Assembly (NCBI RefSeq): GCF_013032005.1
Contig: NZ_WQBE01000006.1
Location: 124,001-188,000 of the forward strand
Reading direction: 5' to 3'
Source of the DNA: Ruegeria atlantica
GTDB lineage: Bacteria > Pseudomonadota > Alphaproteobacteria > Rhodobacterales > Rhodobacteraceae
Length of the DNA stretch: 64,000 nucleotides
Position 1 is the stretch's first letter; every line of letters starts with the position of its first letter. The notes below the pieces were generated by a model. That model was not told the origin of the DNA and did not search any database. It worked only from the letters and a program-made list of their open reading frames with translations. A program made the position numbers and the translations under genes. Below, one piece after another: positions 8,186 through 16,124 of the stretch.

Positions 8186-8200
8186 TTAACGAAGGGTTAA
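8186..8200 (-). promoter_or_regulatory. CtrA-type box TTAA-N7-TTAA upstream of the small ORF-luxR unit
   Basis: Read on the minus strand the site is GTTAACCCTTCGTTAACC, with TTAACC halves spaced as in the CtrA consensus. It lies 20-34 bases upstream of the small ORF start at 8166, in non-coding sequence, so coding constraint does not explain it. Its closeness to the start would fit binding over or next to the core promoter, as an activator or a repressor. Confidence 0.55.
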
Positions 8201-8317
8201 CACAACCATAACATGTGCAGTATTTTTTGCCTATTCGCTGCTTTCTACTCCCCCAAATCAGTGGGGTTAATATCTATAACCTCTTAAAATAAATAGACTT
8301 ACCCTTGAAAAAGTGAC

Positions 8318-8347
8318 GCCCGCGAACCGTTAACACGGTTCGCGGGC
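8318..8347 (-). terminator. Intrinsic terminator of ccr
   Basis: GCCCGCGAACCG at 8318-8329 pairs perfectly with CGGTTCGCGGGC at 8336-8347 around a six-base loop (TTAACA). On the minus strand the stem is followed after four bases by TTTTT. It lies 25 bases beyond the ccr stop and separates ccr from the small ORF-luxR-luxI unit on the same strand. Confidence 0.8.
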
Positions 8348-8371
8348 TCCATTACCTGATTTTGGTGCGGC

Positions 8372-9658
8372 TCAACCGCGGGCGTCCAAAACCTCTTCCA
8401 GTGTCCGCATTCCGGTCTGCGGAGCTTGAACCAAGACCGACATGTTGCCCGGTTTATGCTCGTTGCGCATCATCTTCATGTGTGCATCGGGTAGTTCATT
8501 CCACGAGAACACCTCGGACATGCATGGGTCCAGGCGACGCTCGACCATCAGCTGGTTCGCAGCAGCTGCTTGTTTCAGATGCGCAAAGTGCGAACCCTGC
8601 AGACGCTTCTGGTGCATCCACATATAGCGCACGTCGAAGGTCAGGTTATAGCCGGTGGTGCCGGCGCAGATCACAACCATGCCGCCCTTTTTCACCACGA
8701 AGGTCGACACCGGGAAGGTGCTTTCGCCGGGGTGTTCAAACACCATGTCGACATTGTTGCCCTTGCCGGTAATGTCCCAGATGGCCTTTCCGAACTTGCG
8801 TGCTTCTTTGAACCAATCGGCATATTCCGGTGTGTTTACTGTGGGCAATTGGCCCCAGCAGTTAAAGTCTTTGCGGTTCAGAACACCCTTAGCACCCAGA
8901 CCCATTACAAAGTCACGTTTGCTTTCGTCCGAGATCACGCCGATTGCGTTTGCACCCGCAGTGTTGATCAACTGGATTGCATATGAGCCCAGACCACCCG
9001 ACGCACCCCAAACCAGAACGTTCTGGCCCGGCTTCAGATCGTGTGGTTCGTGACCGAACAGCATCCGGTATGCGGTGGCCAGCGTCAGCGTGTAGCAGGC
9101 GCTTTCTTCCCAGGTCAGGTGCTTGGGGCGCGGCATCAGCTGCTGTGCCTGAACATTAGTGAACTGAGCGAACGACCCGTCCGGCGTCTCATAACCCCAG
9201 ATCCGCTGGCTGTCCGAATACATCGGATCGCCGCCGTTACAGGCTTCGTCGTCACCGTCATCCTGGTTGCAGTGGATTACGACTTCGTCGCCCACTTTCC
9301 AGCGCTTGACCTTGTCGCCTACGGCCCAAACGATGCCCGACGCATCCGATCCAGCAATGTGGAACGGCTGTCCGTGACCATCAAACGGGCTGATCGGTTT
9401 ACCCAACGACGCCCAGACGCCGTTGTAGTTGACGCCAGCAGCCATCACCAGAACCAGCACCTCGTGGCTGTCCAGCTTGGGGACATCTACCACTTCCAAT
9501 TGCATGGCCGTGTCCGGCTCGCCATGGCGTTCCTTGCGGATCGCCCATGCATACATTTGTTTCGGGACAAACCCCATCGGAGGGATTTCACCCATTTCAT
9601 AGAGGTCTTTTTCCGGTGCCTCGTACGACGCGATGCCGCTATCGGTGTCCAGAGCCAT
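8372..9658 (-). CDS. ccr: Crotonyl-CoA carboxylase/reductase
   Basis: This is the key enzyme of the ethylmalonyl-CoA pathway. It reductively carboxylates crotonyl-CoA with NADPH and CO2 to (2S)-ethylmalonyl-CoA in the cytosol. The 428-residue length and the medium-chain dehydrogenase layout fit the family: N-terminal GroES-like domain, then a Rossmann domain with VLVWGASGGLGSYAIQ near 216-231. The long insert with HCNQDDGDDEACNGGDPM and the phrase EWRADIPPMGF-like start (EMGEIPPMGFVPKQMYAW) are characteristic. GGAGG precedes the ATG by six bases. Its partner ecm is close by and divergent beyond a lipid gene. Confidence 0.96.
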   Translation of the reverse strand: MALDTDSGIASYEAPEKDLYEMGEIPPMGFVPKQMYAWAIRKERHGEPDTAMQLEVVDVPKLDSHEVLVLVMAAGVNYNGVWASLGKPISPFDGHGQPFHIAGSDASGIVWAVGDKVKRWKVGDEVVIHCNQDDGDDEACNGGDPMYSDSQRIWGYETPDGSFAQFTNVQAQQLMPRPKHLTWEESACYTLTLATAYRMLFGHEPHDLKPGQNVLVWGASGGLGSYAIQLINTAGANAIGVISDESKRDFVMGLGAKGVLNRKDFNCWGQLPTVNTPEYADWFKEARKFGKAIWDITGKGNNVDMVFEHPGESTFPVSTFVVKKGGMVVICAGTTGYNLTFDVRYMWMHQKRLQGSHFAHLKQAAAANQLMVERRLDPCMSEVFSWNELPDAHMKMMRNEHKPGNMSVLVQAPQTGMRTLEEVLDARG

Positions 9659-9731
9659 GTTGGCCTCCTTTTCTAAAATCCTTGCCGCAACGCAGAATCG
9701 GCGGCTTTACCCGATGAGTATTTTCCATCGA

Positions 9732-9741
9732 GCAATATTGC
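9732..9741. promoter_or_regulatory. Palindrome GCAATATTGC upstream of ccr
   Basis: A perfect 10-bp palindrome lies 73-82 bases upstream of the ccr start, in the short gap between ccr and the acyltransferase gene. Its position suits an operator. No regulator can be named from the sequence alone. Confidence 0.3.
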
Positions 9742-9768
9742 AACCCATTTTGAGTTCATTTTGTAATT

Positions 9769-11157
9769 TTATGACCCAGCGGGTGCAGAAATTTCTTTTG
9801 CAGTCGCAGAAATCACTTGCCCTGCATCCAGTGGCGCCGAGGCAGCATAGTAGTTCAAAAGGTCAACTCTTTGACCTGACGACGATAATTTCCCGCCCTC
9901 GCGTTTCAGAATGCGGCGATCCACCAATTGCTGAATACTAGCCTTGATTGCACTGTGCTCCAATGGTGTAGAACTTCCGTTGCGTCGCAGCAGTTGGTCT
10001 ATCAGCGCCACCGCGTCTGTCTCGGCAATTTCGCCCTTTTCACGCACCAACCAACACGCAGCAGGCCCCGGAACCAGCGGAATCGCTTTACCAATGCCCA
10101 CCATCAAGTCCCGAGCCAGATCGGTCATCAGGTTGGTTTTGTGGTCCGCCCGGAACGCCCGCAGCGAAACAGGCTGGCCGTACCGCACCGAAGCCACGCC
10201 GAATCGCTGATAGCGACCTACCAACCGTCGGCCTACCTGTTTGATAATCCACCAGGCGATGACCCCGATCCTGGCCCGAAACCTGCGTTCATTTCCCAGC
10301 GCCGCTTTGGTCAGGATTGTATCCTCTAGCACGCGGTCATAATTCAGCGCGACGGGTACAAAAACAACGTCCCTACCGTCGGGGGTGGTGGCATCAATGA
10401 TGTATTTGAGCAGCCCCAACTTTGGCCGACCCAGTGCGCCGGTCAAGCTAAGACCGCCCTCGGGGAACATGGCTTGTGTCACGCCCGCTTCGGTCGCGTG
10501 CCGCACATAGCAAGCCAGCACCTGCCGATAAAGCTCACTGCCCGATTTTCGGCGGATAAAGTAGGCACCCATTGCCCGGATCAAACGGCTGAGCGGCCAG
10601 ACGCGCGCCCATTCCCCAACCGCATAAGACAGCGCAGATTGTTGCGCCGCCAGATAGGTCACCAACACATAGTCCATATTGCTGCGATGGTTCATGACGA
10701 AAACAACCGTCGCCTCTGGGTCAATGTTGCGCAGGGCTTTTTCGTCCATATAGCTAAGACGCACGTTATAAAACGCGTTGCTCAGCATACGAGTCAGGCG
10801 GATGGCGATGCTGAAATAGGCTACCGCTGAAAAGGACGGAACGATTTCGCGCGCATAACGACGGGCCGTTTCAAAGGCCACGGCCTCGGGAACACGTTCC
10901 TCGCGTGCAAAGTTCTGAACCGCCTGCCCGACCTGCGGGTCATAAATCAGCCGCTGAATCATGTCATGTCGATGCGCCAGCTTGAACGGCTGGATGGGGC
11001 GCTGCAGGCGTTTGTTCAGGCGTTTGACTGCCCGCTCAAGCCGGCGGCGAAAAAACCAGCGCACCGAAGGGAACAGAAAATGCGAGGCCAGAGTGACCGC
11101 GGCAAACACCACGATCAGCAAAAACAGCCAAAGCGGAAGTTCCACGGTCTGAGTCAT
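9769..11157 (-). CDS. PlsB-like glycerol-3-phosphate acyltransferase
   Basis: The 462-residue membrane-associated acyltransferase should acylate glycerol 3-phosphate at the start of phospholipid synthesis. The four acyltransferase blocks resemble PlsB rather than PlsC: NHRSNMDYVL near 154-163 (catalytic His and Asp), GAYFIRRKSG near 188, FPEGGLSLTG near 229-238 and FVPVALNYDRVLED near 261. An N-terminal membrane span (LWLFLLIVVFAAVTLASHFL) follows the chosen ATG. A longer frame reaches 11355 but would run into the divergent ecm promoter and has no domain content. The C-terminal 80 residues look like a helical or winged-helix extension. Confidence 0.82.
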   Translation of the reverse strand: MTQTVELPLWLFLLIVVFAAVTLASHFLFPSVRWFFRRRLERAVKRLNKRLQRPIQPFKLAHRHDMIQRLIYDPQVGQAVQNFAREERVPEAVAFETARRYAREIVPSFSAVAYFSIAIRLTRMLSNAFYNVRLSYMDEKALRNIDPEATVVFVMNHRSNMDYVLVTYLAAQQSALSYAVGEWARVWPLSRLIRAMGAYFIRRKSGSELYRQVLACYVRHATEAGVTQAMFPEGGLSLTGALGRPKLGLLKYIIDATTPDGRDVVFVPVALNYDRVLEDTILTKAALGNERRFRARIGVIAWWIIKQVGRRLVGRYQRFGVASVRYGQPVSLRAFRADHKTNLMTDLARDLMVGIGKAIPLVPGPAACWLVREKGEIAETDAVALIDQLLRRNGSSTPLEHSAIKASIQQLVDRRILKREGGKLSSSGQRVDLLNYYAASAPLDAGQVISATAKEISAPAGS

Positions 11158-11225
11158 GCACGCACCCTGCCACCAAACCGGGTCACCTACAATCTGAAGA
11201 ACCTGAAATGCCGCGACGCAGCGAA

Positions 11226-11254
11226 TTGACATATCCCGAAAATTGCGCTTTAGA
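11226..11254 (+). promoter_or_regulatory. Putative sigma-70 promoter of ecm
   Basis: TTGACA at 11226-11231 is a perfect -35 element. A 17-base spacer leads to TTTAGA at 11249-11254 as a weak -10. It lies 48 bases upstream of the ecm ATG in the divergent gap with the acyltransferase gene. Confidence 0.45.
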
Positions 11255-11301
11255 GGCCATTGACGTAATTTTCTTGCCCACCCGCAACACGAGGCCCAGC
11301 T

Positions 11302-13269
11302 ATGACGCAGACGCAGAAAGATCGCCCTTGGCTCATCCGAACCTATGCCGGTCATTCCACCGCCAAGGCCTCAAACGCGCTGTATCGCGGGAATTTGGCG
11401 AAGGGACAGACCGGTCTTTCCGTGGCTTTCGACCTGCCGACGCAGACCGGTTACGACAGCGATCACACATTGGCGCGCGGCGAGGTCGGCAAGGTTGGCG
11501 TTCCGATCAGCCATCTGGGCGACATGCGGGTATTGTTCGATCAGATTCCGTTGGAACAGATGAACACCTCGATGACTATCAACGCCACCGCCCCTTGGTT
11601 GCTGGCGCTTTATATCGCTGTGGCCGAGGAACAGGGCGCGGACGTGTCCAAGCTGCAAGGCACCGTGCAGAACGACCTGATCAAGGAATACCTGAGCCGC
11701 GGTACCTATGTCTGCCCGCCAAAACCGTCGCTGAAGATGATCGCGGACGTGGCCGAGTATTGCTATACCAACGTGCCGAAATGGAACCCGATGAATGTGT
11801 GTTCCTATCACTTGCAAGAAGCCGGCGCGACACCCGAACAAGAGCTGGCCTATGCACTGGCCACGGCCATCGCCGTATTGGATGAGCTGCGCCCCCGCGT
11901 CCCAGCCGAGGATTTCCCGGCGCTTTGCGGTCGCATTTCGTTCTTTGTGAACGCGGGCATCCGCTTTGTCACCGAAATGTGCAAGATGCGGGCTTTCGTG
12001 GATCTTTGGGACGAGATTCTGCAACAACGCTATGGCGTCGAGGATTCAAAATACCGTCGGTTCCGCTATGGTGTTCAGGTCAACTCGCTGGGCCTGACCG
12101 AGCAGCAGCCCGAAAACAACGTCTATCGCATCCTGATCGAAATGCTTGCCGTGACCTTGTCGAAAAAGGCCCGCGCCCGTGCTGTGCAATTGCCCGCATG
12201 GAATGAAGCGTTGGGTTTGCCACGTCCGTGGGATCAGCAATGGTCGATGCGGATGCAGCAAATCCTGGCCTATGAAACCGACTTGCTGGAATATGGTGAC
12301 CTGTTTGACGGCAACCCCGTCGTGGACGCTAAGGTTGAAGAGCTGAAAGCAGGCGCGCGGGCTGAATTGGGCAACCTCGAATCGATGGGCGGCGCGGTGG
12401 CGTCGATCGAATACATGAAATCCCGTCTGGTCGATTCCAACGCCGAACGCCTGAACCGGATCGAACGCAACGAAACCGTCGTGGTCGGGGTGAACAAATG
12501 GACACAGGGCGAACCCTCACCACTGGAGACCGAAGATGGCGGTATCATGGTTGTCGACCCTGCCGTTGAGCAAGAGCAGATCAACCGCCTGAATGAATGG
12601 CGCGCAGATCGTGACGACGCAGCCGTCAAGGCGGCTTTGGCCGCACTACGTGAGGCGGCGCGATCCGGCACCAACGTGATGGAACCGTCAATCGCCGCCG
12701 CCAAGGCAGGTGTCACCACCGGAGAGTGGGCTGAAGAAATGCGCAAGGTCTACGGCACCTACCGCGGCCCAACCGGCGTCTCAGGTTCGGTATCGAACAA
12801 GACCGAAGGGCTGGAGGATCTGCGCGCTGCTGTTGATGCGGTCAGTGACAAACTGGGGCGCCGCCTGAAATTCCTGGTGGGTAAGCCGGGATTGGACGGC
12901 CATTCAAACGGAGCCGAGCAAATCGCCTTCCGCGCCCGCGATTGCGGCATCGACATCAGCTATGAAGGCATTCGCCTGACGCCCGAGGAAATCGTCACGG
13001 CTGCCATTGAAGACAAGGCCCATGTCATCGGTCTGTCGATTCTGTCCGGCAGCCACATCCCATTGGTGCAAGACGTCATGACCCGCCTGCGCGAAGCCGG
13101 GCTGAACGATGTCCCTGTCGTGGTTGGAGGGATCATTCCCGATGATGATGCAGCGAAACTCAAGGCAATGGGCGTTGCCAAAATCTATACGCCCAAGAAC
13201 TTTGAGTTGAATGTAATCATGGGCGATATCGTAACTCTGGTCGATCCGCAAAATATCGCGGCTGAATAG
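11302..13269 (+). CDS. ecm: Ethylmalonyl-CoA mutase (coenzyme B12-dependent)
   Basis: This enzyme rearranges (2R)-ethylmalonyl-CoA to (2S)-methylsuccinyl-CoA with adenosylcobalamin, the step after Ccr and epimerisation. The 655 residues comprise the MCM-type TIM-barrel substrate domain (TGLSVAFDLPTQTGYDSDH near 35-54) and a C-terminal B12 domain with the DxHxxG motif DGHSNG near 531 and VVGGIIPDDD near 612. Fusion of both domains and length are typical of Ecm/MeaA, distinct from methylmalonyl-CoA mutase. It is a single gene followed by an imperfect hairpin and an H-NS gene. Confidence 0.95.
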   Translation: MTQTQKDRPWLIRTYAGHSTAKASNALYRGNLAKGQTGLSVAFDLPTQTGYDSDHTLARGEVGKVGVPISHLGDMRVLFDQIPLEQMNTSMTINATAPWLLALYIAVAEEQGADVSKLQGTVQNDLIKEYLSRGTYVCPPKPSLKMIADVAEYCYTNVPKWNPMNVCSYHLQEAGATPEQELAYALATAIAVLDELRPRVPAEDFPALCGRISFFVNAGIRFVTEMCKMRAFVDLWDEILQQRYGVEDSKYRRFRYGVQVNSLGLTEQQPENNVYRILIEMLAVTLSKKARARAVQLPAWNEALGLPRPWDQQWSMRMQQILAYETDLLEYGDLFDGNPVVDAKVEELKAGARAELGNLESMGGAVASIEYMKSRLVDSNAERLNRIERNETVVVGVNKWTQGEPSPLETEDGGIMVVDPAVEQEQINRLNEWRADRDDAAVKAALAALREAARSGTNVMEPSIAAAKAGVTTGEWAEEMRKVYGTYRGPTGVSGSVSNKTEGLEDLRAAVDAVSDKLGRRLKFLVGKPGLDGHSNGAEQIAFRARDCGIDISYEGIRLTPEEIVTAAIEDKAHVIGLSILSGSHIPLVQDVMTRLREAGLNDVPVVVGGIIPDDDAAKLKAMGVAKIYTPKNFELNVIMGDIVTLVDPQNIAAE

Positions 13270-13297
13270 TTCAACCCTTTTTGGGAAATCTCTGTTT

Positions 13298-13321
13298 CTA
13301 TTCCCCTTCACGAGGGGATAG
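13298..13321 (+). terminator. Imperfect hairpin after ecm
   Basis: CCCCT at 13303-13307 pairs with AGGGG at 13313-13317, and the stem extends with a one-base bulge to CTA (13298-13300) and TAG (13319-13321), around a five-base loop. It lies about 30 bases after the ecm stop. The T-run is weak, so termination is plausible but unproven. Confidence 0.4.
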
Positions 13322-13392
13322 ATAAATTTCGGATTTGGAATTACGGTGGGCTATTGCGTCCACGTATGACGAAGTGCGGAACGGAGAAAAAA

Positions 13393-13710
13393 ATGGCGAT
13401 CAGCCTAGATAAAATGTCTCGAAAAGAACTGCTTGAATTGCGCGACAAGGTGGAAATCGCGCTTAAAAATGCGGAAAAGCGTGATCGCAAAGAGGCTTTG
13501 AAAGCGGCCGAAAAGGCCGCCGCTGAGTTCGGATTTTCACTTTCAGACCTGTCTGGCAATGGCTCAAAATTACCTAAGAGTTCAAAGGCCAACGCAAAGT
13601 ACAAAAATCCCTCCAACCCCGAACAAACCTGGTCGGGCCGAGGCCGCAAACCGCAATGGGTTCATGACGCGTTAAAAGCCGGGGCAGATATTTCGGATTT
13701 GGAAATCTGA
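13393..13710 (+). CDS. H-NS family nucleoid-associated protein (HvrA-like)
   Basis: The 105-residue protein has a helical, charged N-terminal oligomerisation part (KMSRKELLELRDKVEIALKN) and a C-terminal H-NS DNA-binding domain with TWSGRGRKPQW at about 79-89. The latter contains the arginine/glycine core that inserts into AT-rich minor grooves. Members in Rhodobacteraceae include HvrA, a trans-acting regulator. The chosen ATG has GGAG seven to ten bases upstream; an in-frame ATG at 13354 would add 13 residues without family support. deoD follows 17 bases after the stop. Confidence 0.88.
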   Translation: MAISLDKMSRKELLELRDKVEIALKNAEKRDRKEALKAAEKAAAEFGFSLSDLSGNGSKLPKSSKANAKYKNPSNPEQTWSGRGRKPQWVHDALKAGADISDLEI

Positions 13711-13727
13711 CAGGAATTGAGTGAAAA

Positions 13728-14441
13728 ATGACAATTCATATTGGCGCAGAAAAAGGTGAAATTGCTGAAACCGTTTTAATGCCCGGTGATCCCTATCGGG
13801 CGAAATGGGCGGCAGAAACCTTTTTGCAGGATGCCAGGCTGGTCAATAACGTGCGGGGCATGCTGGGTTTCACCGGAACCTGGAAAGGAAACCCGGTTTC
13901 AATTCAGGGCAGCGGCATGGGGATGCCGTCCTTGTCGATTTACGCCAATGAACTGATCCGCGATTTTGGTGCTAAAACCCTGATCCGCATCGGATCGTGC
14001 GGCGGGATGCAGGACAGTGTCAATATCCGCGATGTGATATTGGCGATGACCTCGACAACGCTCAGCACGCCATCACGCGGCATTCTGAAAGAACTGAACT
14101 TTGCCCCCTGCGCCGACTGGGGTTTGCTACAGGCGGCGGCTCAGGCGGCGGCTGCGAAAGGGACACCCACGCATATCGGCGGGATTTATTCGTCGGACGT
14201 GTTTTATGACGAACGACCTGATTTGAATGAACAGATGGTGCGACACGGCATTCTGGGGGTCGAGATGGAGGCCGCCGAATTGTATATCCTCGCCGCGCGT
14301 CACAATTGCCGCGCGCTGGCCGTTCTGACCGTGTCCGATCACCTGCTGACGGGTGAGGCACTGCCGTCGTCCGAACGCGAAAGCAGCTTTGGGGATATGG
14401 TGGAAATCGCGCTGCAAGCAGCATTTCCCGACGCGACATAG
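13728..14441 (+). CDS. deoD: Purine-nucleoside phosphorylase, DeoD type
   Basis: This enzyme cleaves purine (deoxy)ribonucleosides with phosphate to base and (deoxy)ribose 1-phosphate in salvage. The 237 residues match the hexameric bacterial family: [12 protein letters not shown] at the start, SGMGMPS near 63-69, GSCGG for phosphate and ribose contacts, EMEAAELY near 179-186 and SDHLLTGE near 203-210 with the catalytic Asp. It directly follows the H-NS gene and may be co-transcribed. Confidence 0.93.
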   Translation: MTIHIGAEKGEIAETVLMPGDPYRAKWAAETFLQDARLVNNVRGMLGFTGTWKGNPVSIQGSGMGMPSLSIYANELIRDFGAKTLIRIGSCGGMQDSVNIRDVILAMTSTTLSTPSRGILKELNFAPCADWGLLQAAAQAAAAKGTPTHIGGIYSSDVFYDERPDLNEQMVRHGILGVEMEAAELYILAARHNCRALAVLTVSDHLLTGEALPSSERESSFGDMVEIALQAAFPDAT

Positions 14442-14473
14442 CCACAGACTGGGCGAATGATCGCCCTGCTGTC

Positions 14474-14662
14474 CTATTTCCCTTTCAGGCAACTGGTCGG
14501 TGTATCCGCGCCTTCGTGCTGTGCCCCGCAATAGGCACAAACCCAGACGCCTTCCTTGCGGTGCTGCCGCCATCGGCAATCGCGCGTCAACGACGACGTC
14601 CGTGATCGCCAGATAAAATAGGCGAACACTCCGGCCGCCAGTACTAACAACAGAATGGGCAT
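14474..14662 (-). CDS. Small membrane-anchored zinc-ribbon-like protein
   Basis: The 62-residue protein has an N-terminal membrane span (residues 2-18) and a cytoplasmic tail. The tail contains TRDCRWRQHRKEG followed by WVCAYCGAQ, a CxxC-type knuckle with further cysteines before and after it. Composition and layout resemble small uncharacterised roseobacter proteins. It lies tail-to-tail with deoD, 32 bases apart. No function can be assigned. Confidence 0.65.
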   Translation of the reverse strand: MPILLLVLAAGVFAYFIWRSRTSSLTRDCRWRQHRKEGVWVCAYCGAQHEGADTPTSCLKGK

Positions 14663-14699
14663 GCTTATGCATTGCCCAATCCAAGGATAAATTCAAGCG

Positions 14700-14840
14700 T
14701 TAGGCGGCGTTTGCGTATTCGAACAATTCAGGCTCGTGAACCTCAGCCACCGGCGCAGGTTCCGGCGTGTAATAAGCCCAAGCTTGTTCCAACAGTTCCA
14801 GAGCTTCAGCAGCGTTCGTTTTAGAGTTTTGGCCTTGCAT
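14700..14840 (-). CDS. Small acidic hypothetical protein (46 residues)
   Basis: The frame encodes MQGQNSKTNAAEALELLEQA followed by a WAYYTP segment and an acidic, proline-rich tail ending FEYANAA. The amphipathic leucine helix, aromatic patch and biased composition suggest a genuine protein, and I recall similar short proteins in Rhodobacteraceae. It is too short for default ORF callers. The ATG has no strong ribosome-binding site of its own. A strong one (GGGGAGGAG) lies farther upstream in front of a different short frame (14821-14865). Confidence 0.62.
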   Translation of the reverse strand: MQGQNSKTNAAEALELLEQAWAYYTPEPAPVAEVHEPELFEYANAA

Positions 14841-14950
14841 CGGAGCGATCCCGTTTCGGTTCCATCACTCCTCCCCTGTTTAAAGGTTAAGCAGTCCAAC
14901 AACTGACTTCATCACATCTTTTCGCAACCTCGGTATGACAAAACTGCATA

Positions 14951-14980
14951 AAAGGCTGGCACTTGCATCTGCCAGCCTTT
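14951..14980 (-). terminator. Intrinsic terminator after the small lipoprotein gene
   Basis: AAAGGCTGGCA at 14951-14961 pairs perfectly with TGCCAGCCTTT at 14970-14980 around an eight-base loop. T-rich sequence flanks it on both strands (GTTTT on the minus side, CGTTTTT on the plus side). It lies 16 bases after the lipoprotein stop. Confidence 0.78.
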
Positions 14981-14995
14981 CTCGTTTTTCGCCAA

Positions 14996-15244
14996 TTACG
15001 CGGTCATACAAGCATTCGCTTTAGCGGCTTGTTCTTCGCTGACGCCGTTGCCGGAAACGAACACCTCAGTCTGCTTACCATCCTGAAGGGTGTATTGAGT
15101 GGTAAATGCCCCACCAATTCCGGCCTGTTTTGCACAGTCTACCTGTTTGAATGCTAAGTCCGCCCGGTCGCTGCCCGATCCACCACACGCTGAAAGAATG
15201 GTGATGGCAGAAATTGAAAAGGCTTTTAGTAGTCTTTGGGTCAT
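14996..15244 (-). CDS. Small lipoprotein
   Basis: The 82-residue precursor has a lipoprotein signal with lipobox LSAC (Cys20), followed by GGSGSDRADL. The mature part is about 63 residues with two more cysteines (VDCAKQ and ANACMTA) that could form a disulfide. It sits between the sdhB terminator and its own terminator, so it is probably a single transcription unit. No family is recognised. Confidence 0.72.
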   Translation of the reverse strand: MTQRLLKAFSISAITILSACGGSGSDRADLAFKQVDCAKQAGIGGAFTTQYTLQDGKQTEVFVSGNGVSEEQAAKANACMTA

Positions 15245-15282
15245 TGATGTACTCCGATACTACAATGCCCGCATAACACGAA

Positions 15283-15312
15283 AAAACCCGGAGTTTTTCT
15301 ACCCCGGGTTTT
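15283..15312 (-). terminator. Intrinsic terminator of sdhCDAB
   Basis: AAAACCCGG at 15283-15291 pairs with CCGGGTTTT at 15304-15312. On the minus strand the stem runs into TTTTTT. It lies 21 bases after the sdhB stop. Confidence 0.85.
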
Positions 15313-15332
15313 GTCTTCTTTTGTGGCTGTGA

Positions 15333-16112
15333 TCAAACGGACCGATCGACCATCATCTTCTTGATCTCGGCAATTGCCTTGGCCGGGTTCAGCCCCTTGG
15401 GACAGGTCTTGGCACAGTTCATGATCGTATGGCAGCGATACAGCTTGAAGGGATCTTCCAGCTCGTCCAGACGCTCACCCGTGGCTTCATCGCGGCTGTC
15501 GATGATCCAACGATAGGCATGCAGCAACGCGGCGGGCCCAAGGTAGCGATCGCCGTTCCACCAGTAACTCGGGCACGAGGTCGAGCAGCTGGCGCACATC
15601 ACACATTCATACAAACCATCCAGCTTTTTGCGGTCTTCGATCGACTGCTTCCACTCTTTCGCGGGGCGGTTGGTCTTGGTTTCCAACCACGGCATGATCG
15701 AAGCGTGCTGGGCATAGAAATGCGTCAGATCGGGGATCAGGTCCTTAACCACAGGCATATGCGGCAGCGGATAGATTTTCACGTCGCCCTTGATCTCATC
15801 CATACCGTAGATACAGGCCAGCGTGTTGATCCCGTCGATATTCATTGCGCAGGAACCGCAGATGCCTTCACGGCACGAGCGGCGGAAGGTCAGAGTCGGA
15901 TCGATCTCGTTCTTGATCTTGATCAGCGCATCCAGAATCATCGGCCCACAGTTGTCCATATCGACGAAGTACGTGTCGAGCTGGGGGTTTTTGCCGTCAT
16001 CCGGGTTCCAGCGATAAATCTGGAACTTACGCACATTGGTCGCGCCTTCGGGTTTGGGCCAAGTTTTGCCCGTCGTGATGCGCGAATTCTTTGGGAGGGT
16101 CAGTTGTACCAT
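15333..16112 (-). CDS. sdhB: Succinate dehydrogenase iron-sulfur subunit
   Basis: This subunit carries electrons from the FAD of SdhA to ubiquinone in complex II at the inner membrane. The 259 residues hold the plant-type [2Fe-2S] site (Cys80, Cys85, Cys88, Cys100) and the C-terminal cysteine clusters for [4Fe-4S] and [3Fe-4S] (Cys170, Cys173, Cys176, Cys180, Cys227, Cys233, Cys237). It is the last gene of sdhCDAB, 12 bases after sdhA, and is followed by a terminator. Confidence 0.97.
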   Translation of the reverse strand: MVQLTLPKNSRITTGKTWPKPEGATNVRKFQIYRWNPDDGKNPQLDTYFVDMDNCGPMILDALIKIKNEIDPTLTFRRSCREGICGSCAMNIDGINTLACIYGMDEIKGDVKIYPLPHMPVVKDLIPDLTHFYAQHASIMPWLETKTNRPAKEWKQSIEDRKKLDGLYECVMCASCSTSCPSYWWNGDRYLGPAALLHAYRWIIDSRDEATGERLDELEDPFKLYRCHTIMNCAKTCPKGLNPAKAIAEIKKMMVDRSV

Positions 16113-16124
16113 TAGTTCCTCTCC

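Noticed and set aside
14693..14902. 69-codon minus-strand frame
   Set aside because: The peptide is basic and unstructured. The overlapping 46-codon frame (14700-14840) has far more protein-like composition.
15326..15335. TGTGATCAAA at the sdhB stop
   Set aside because: It overlaps the sdhB stop codon, one arm is broken, and there is no second copy.
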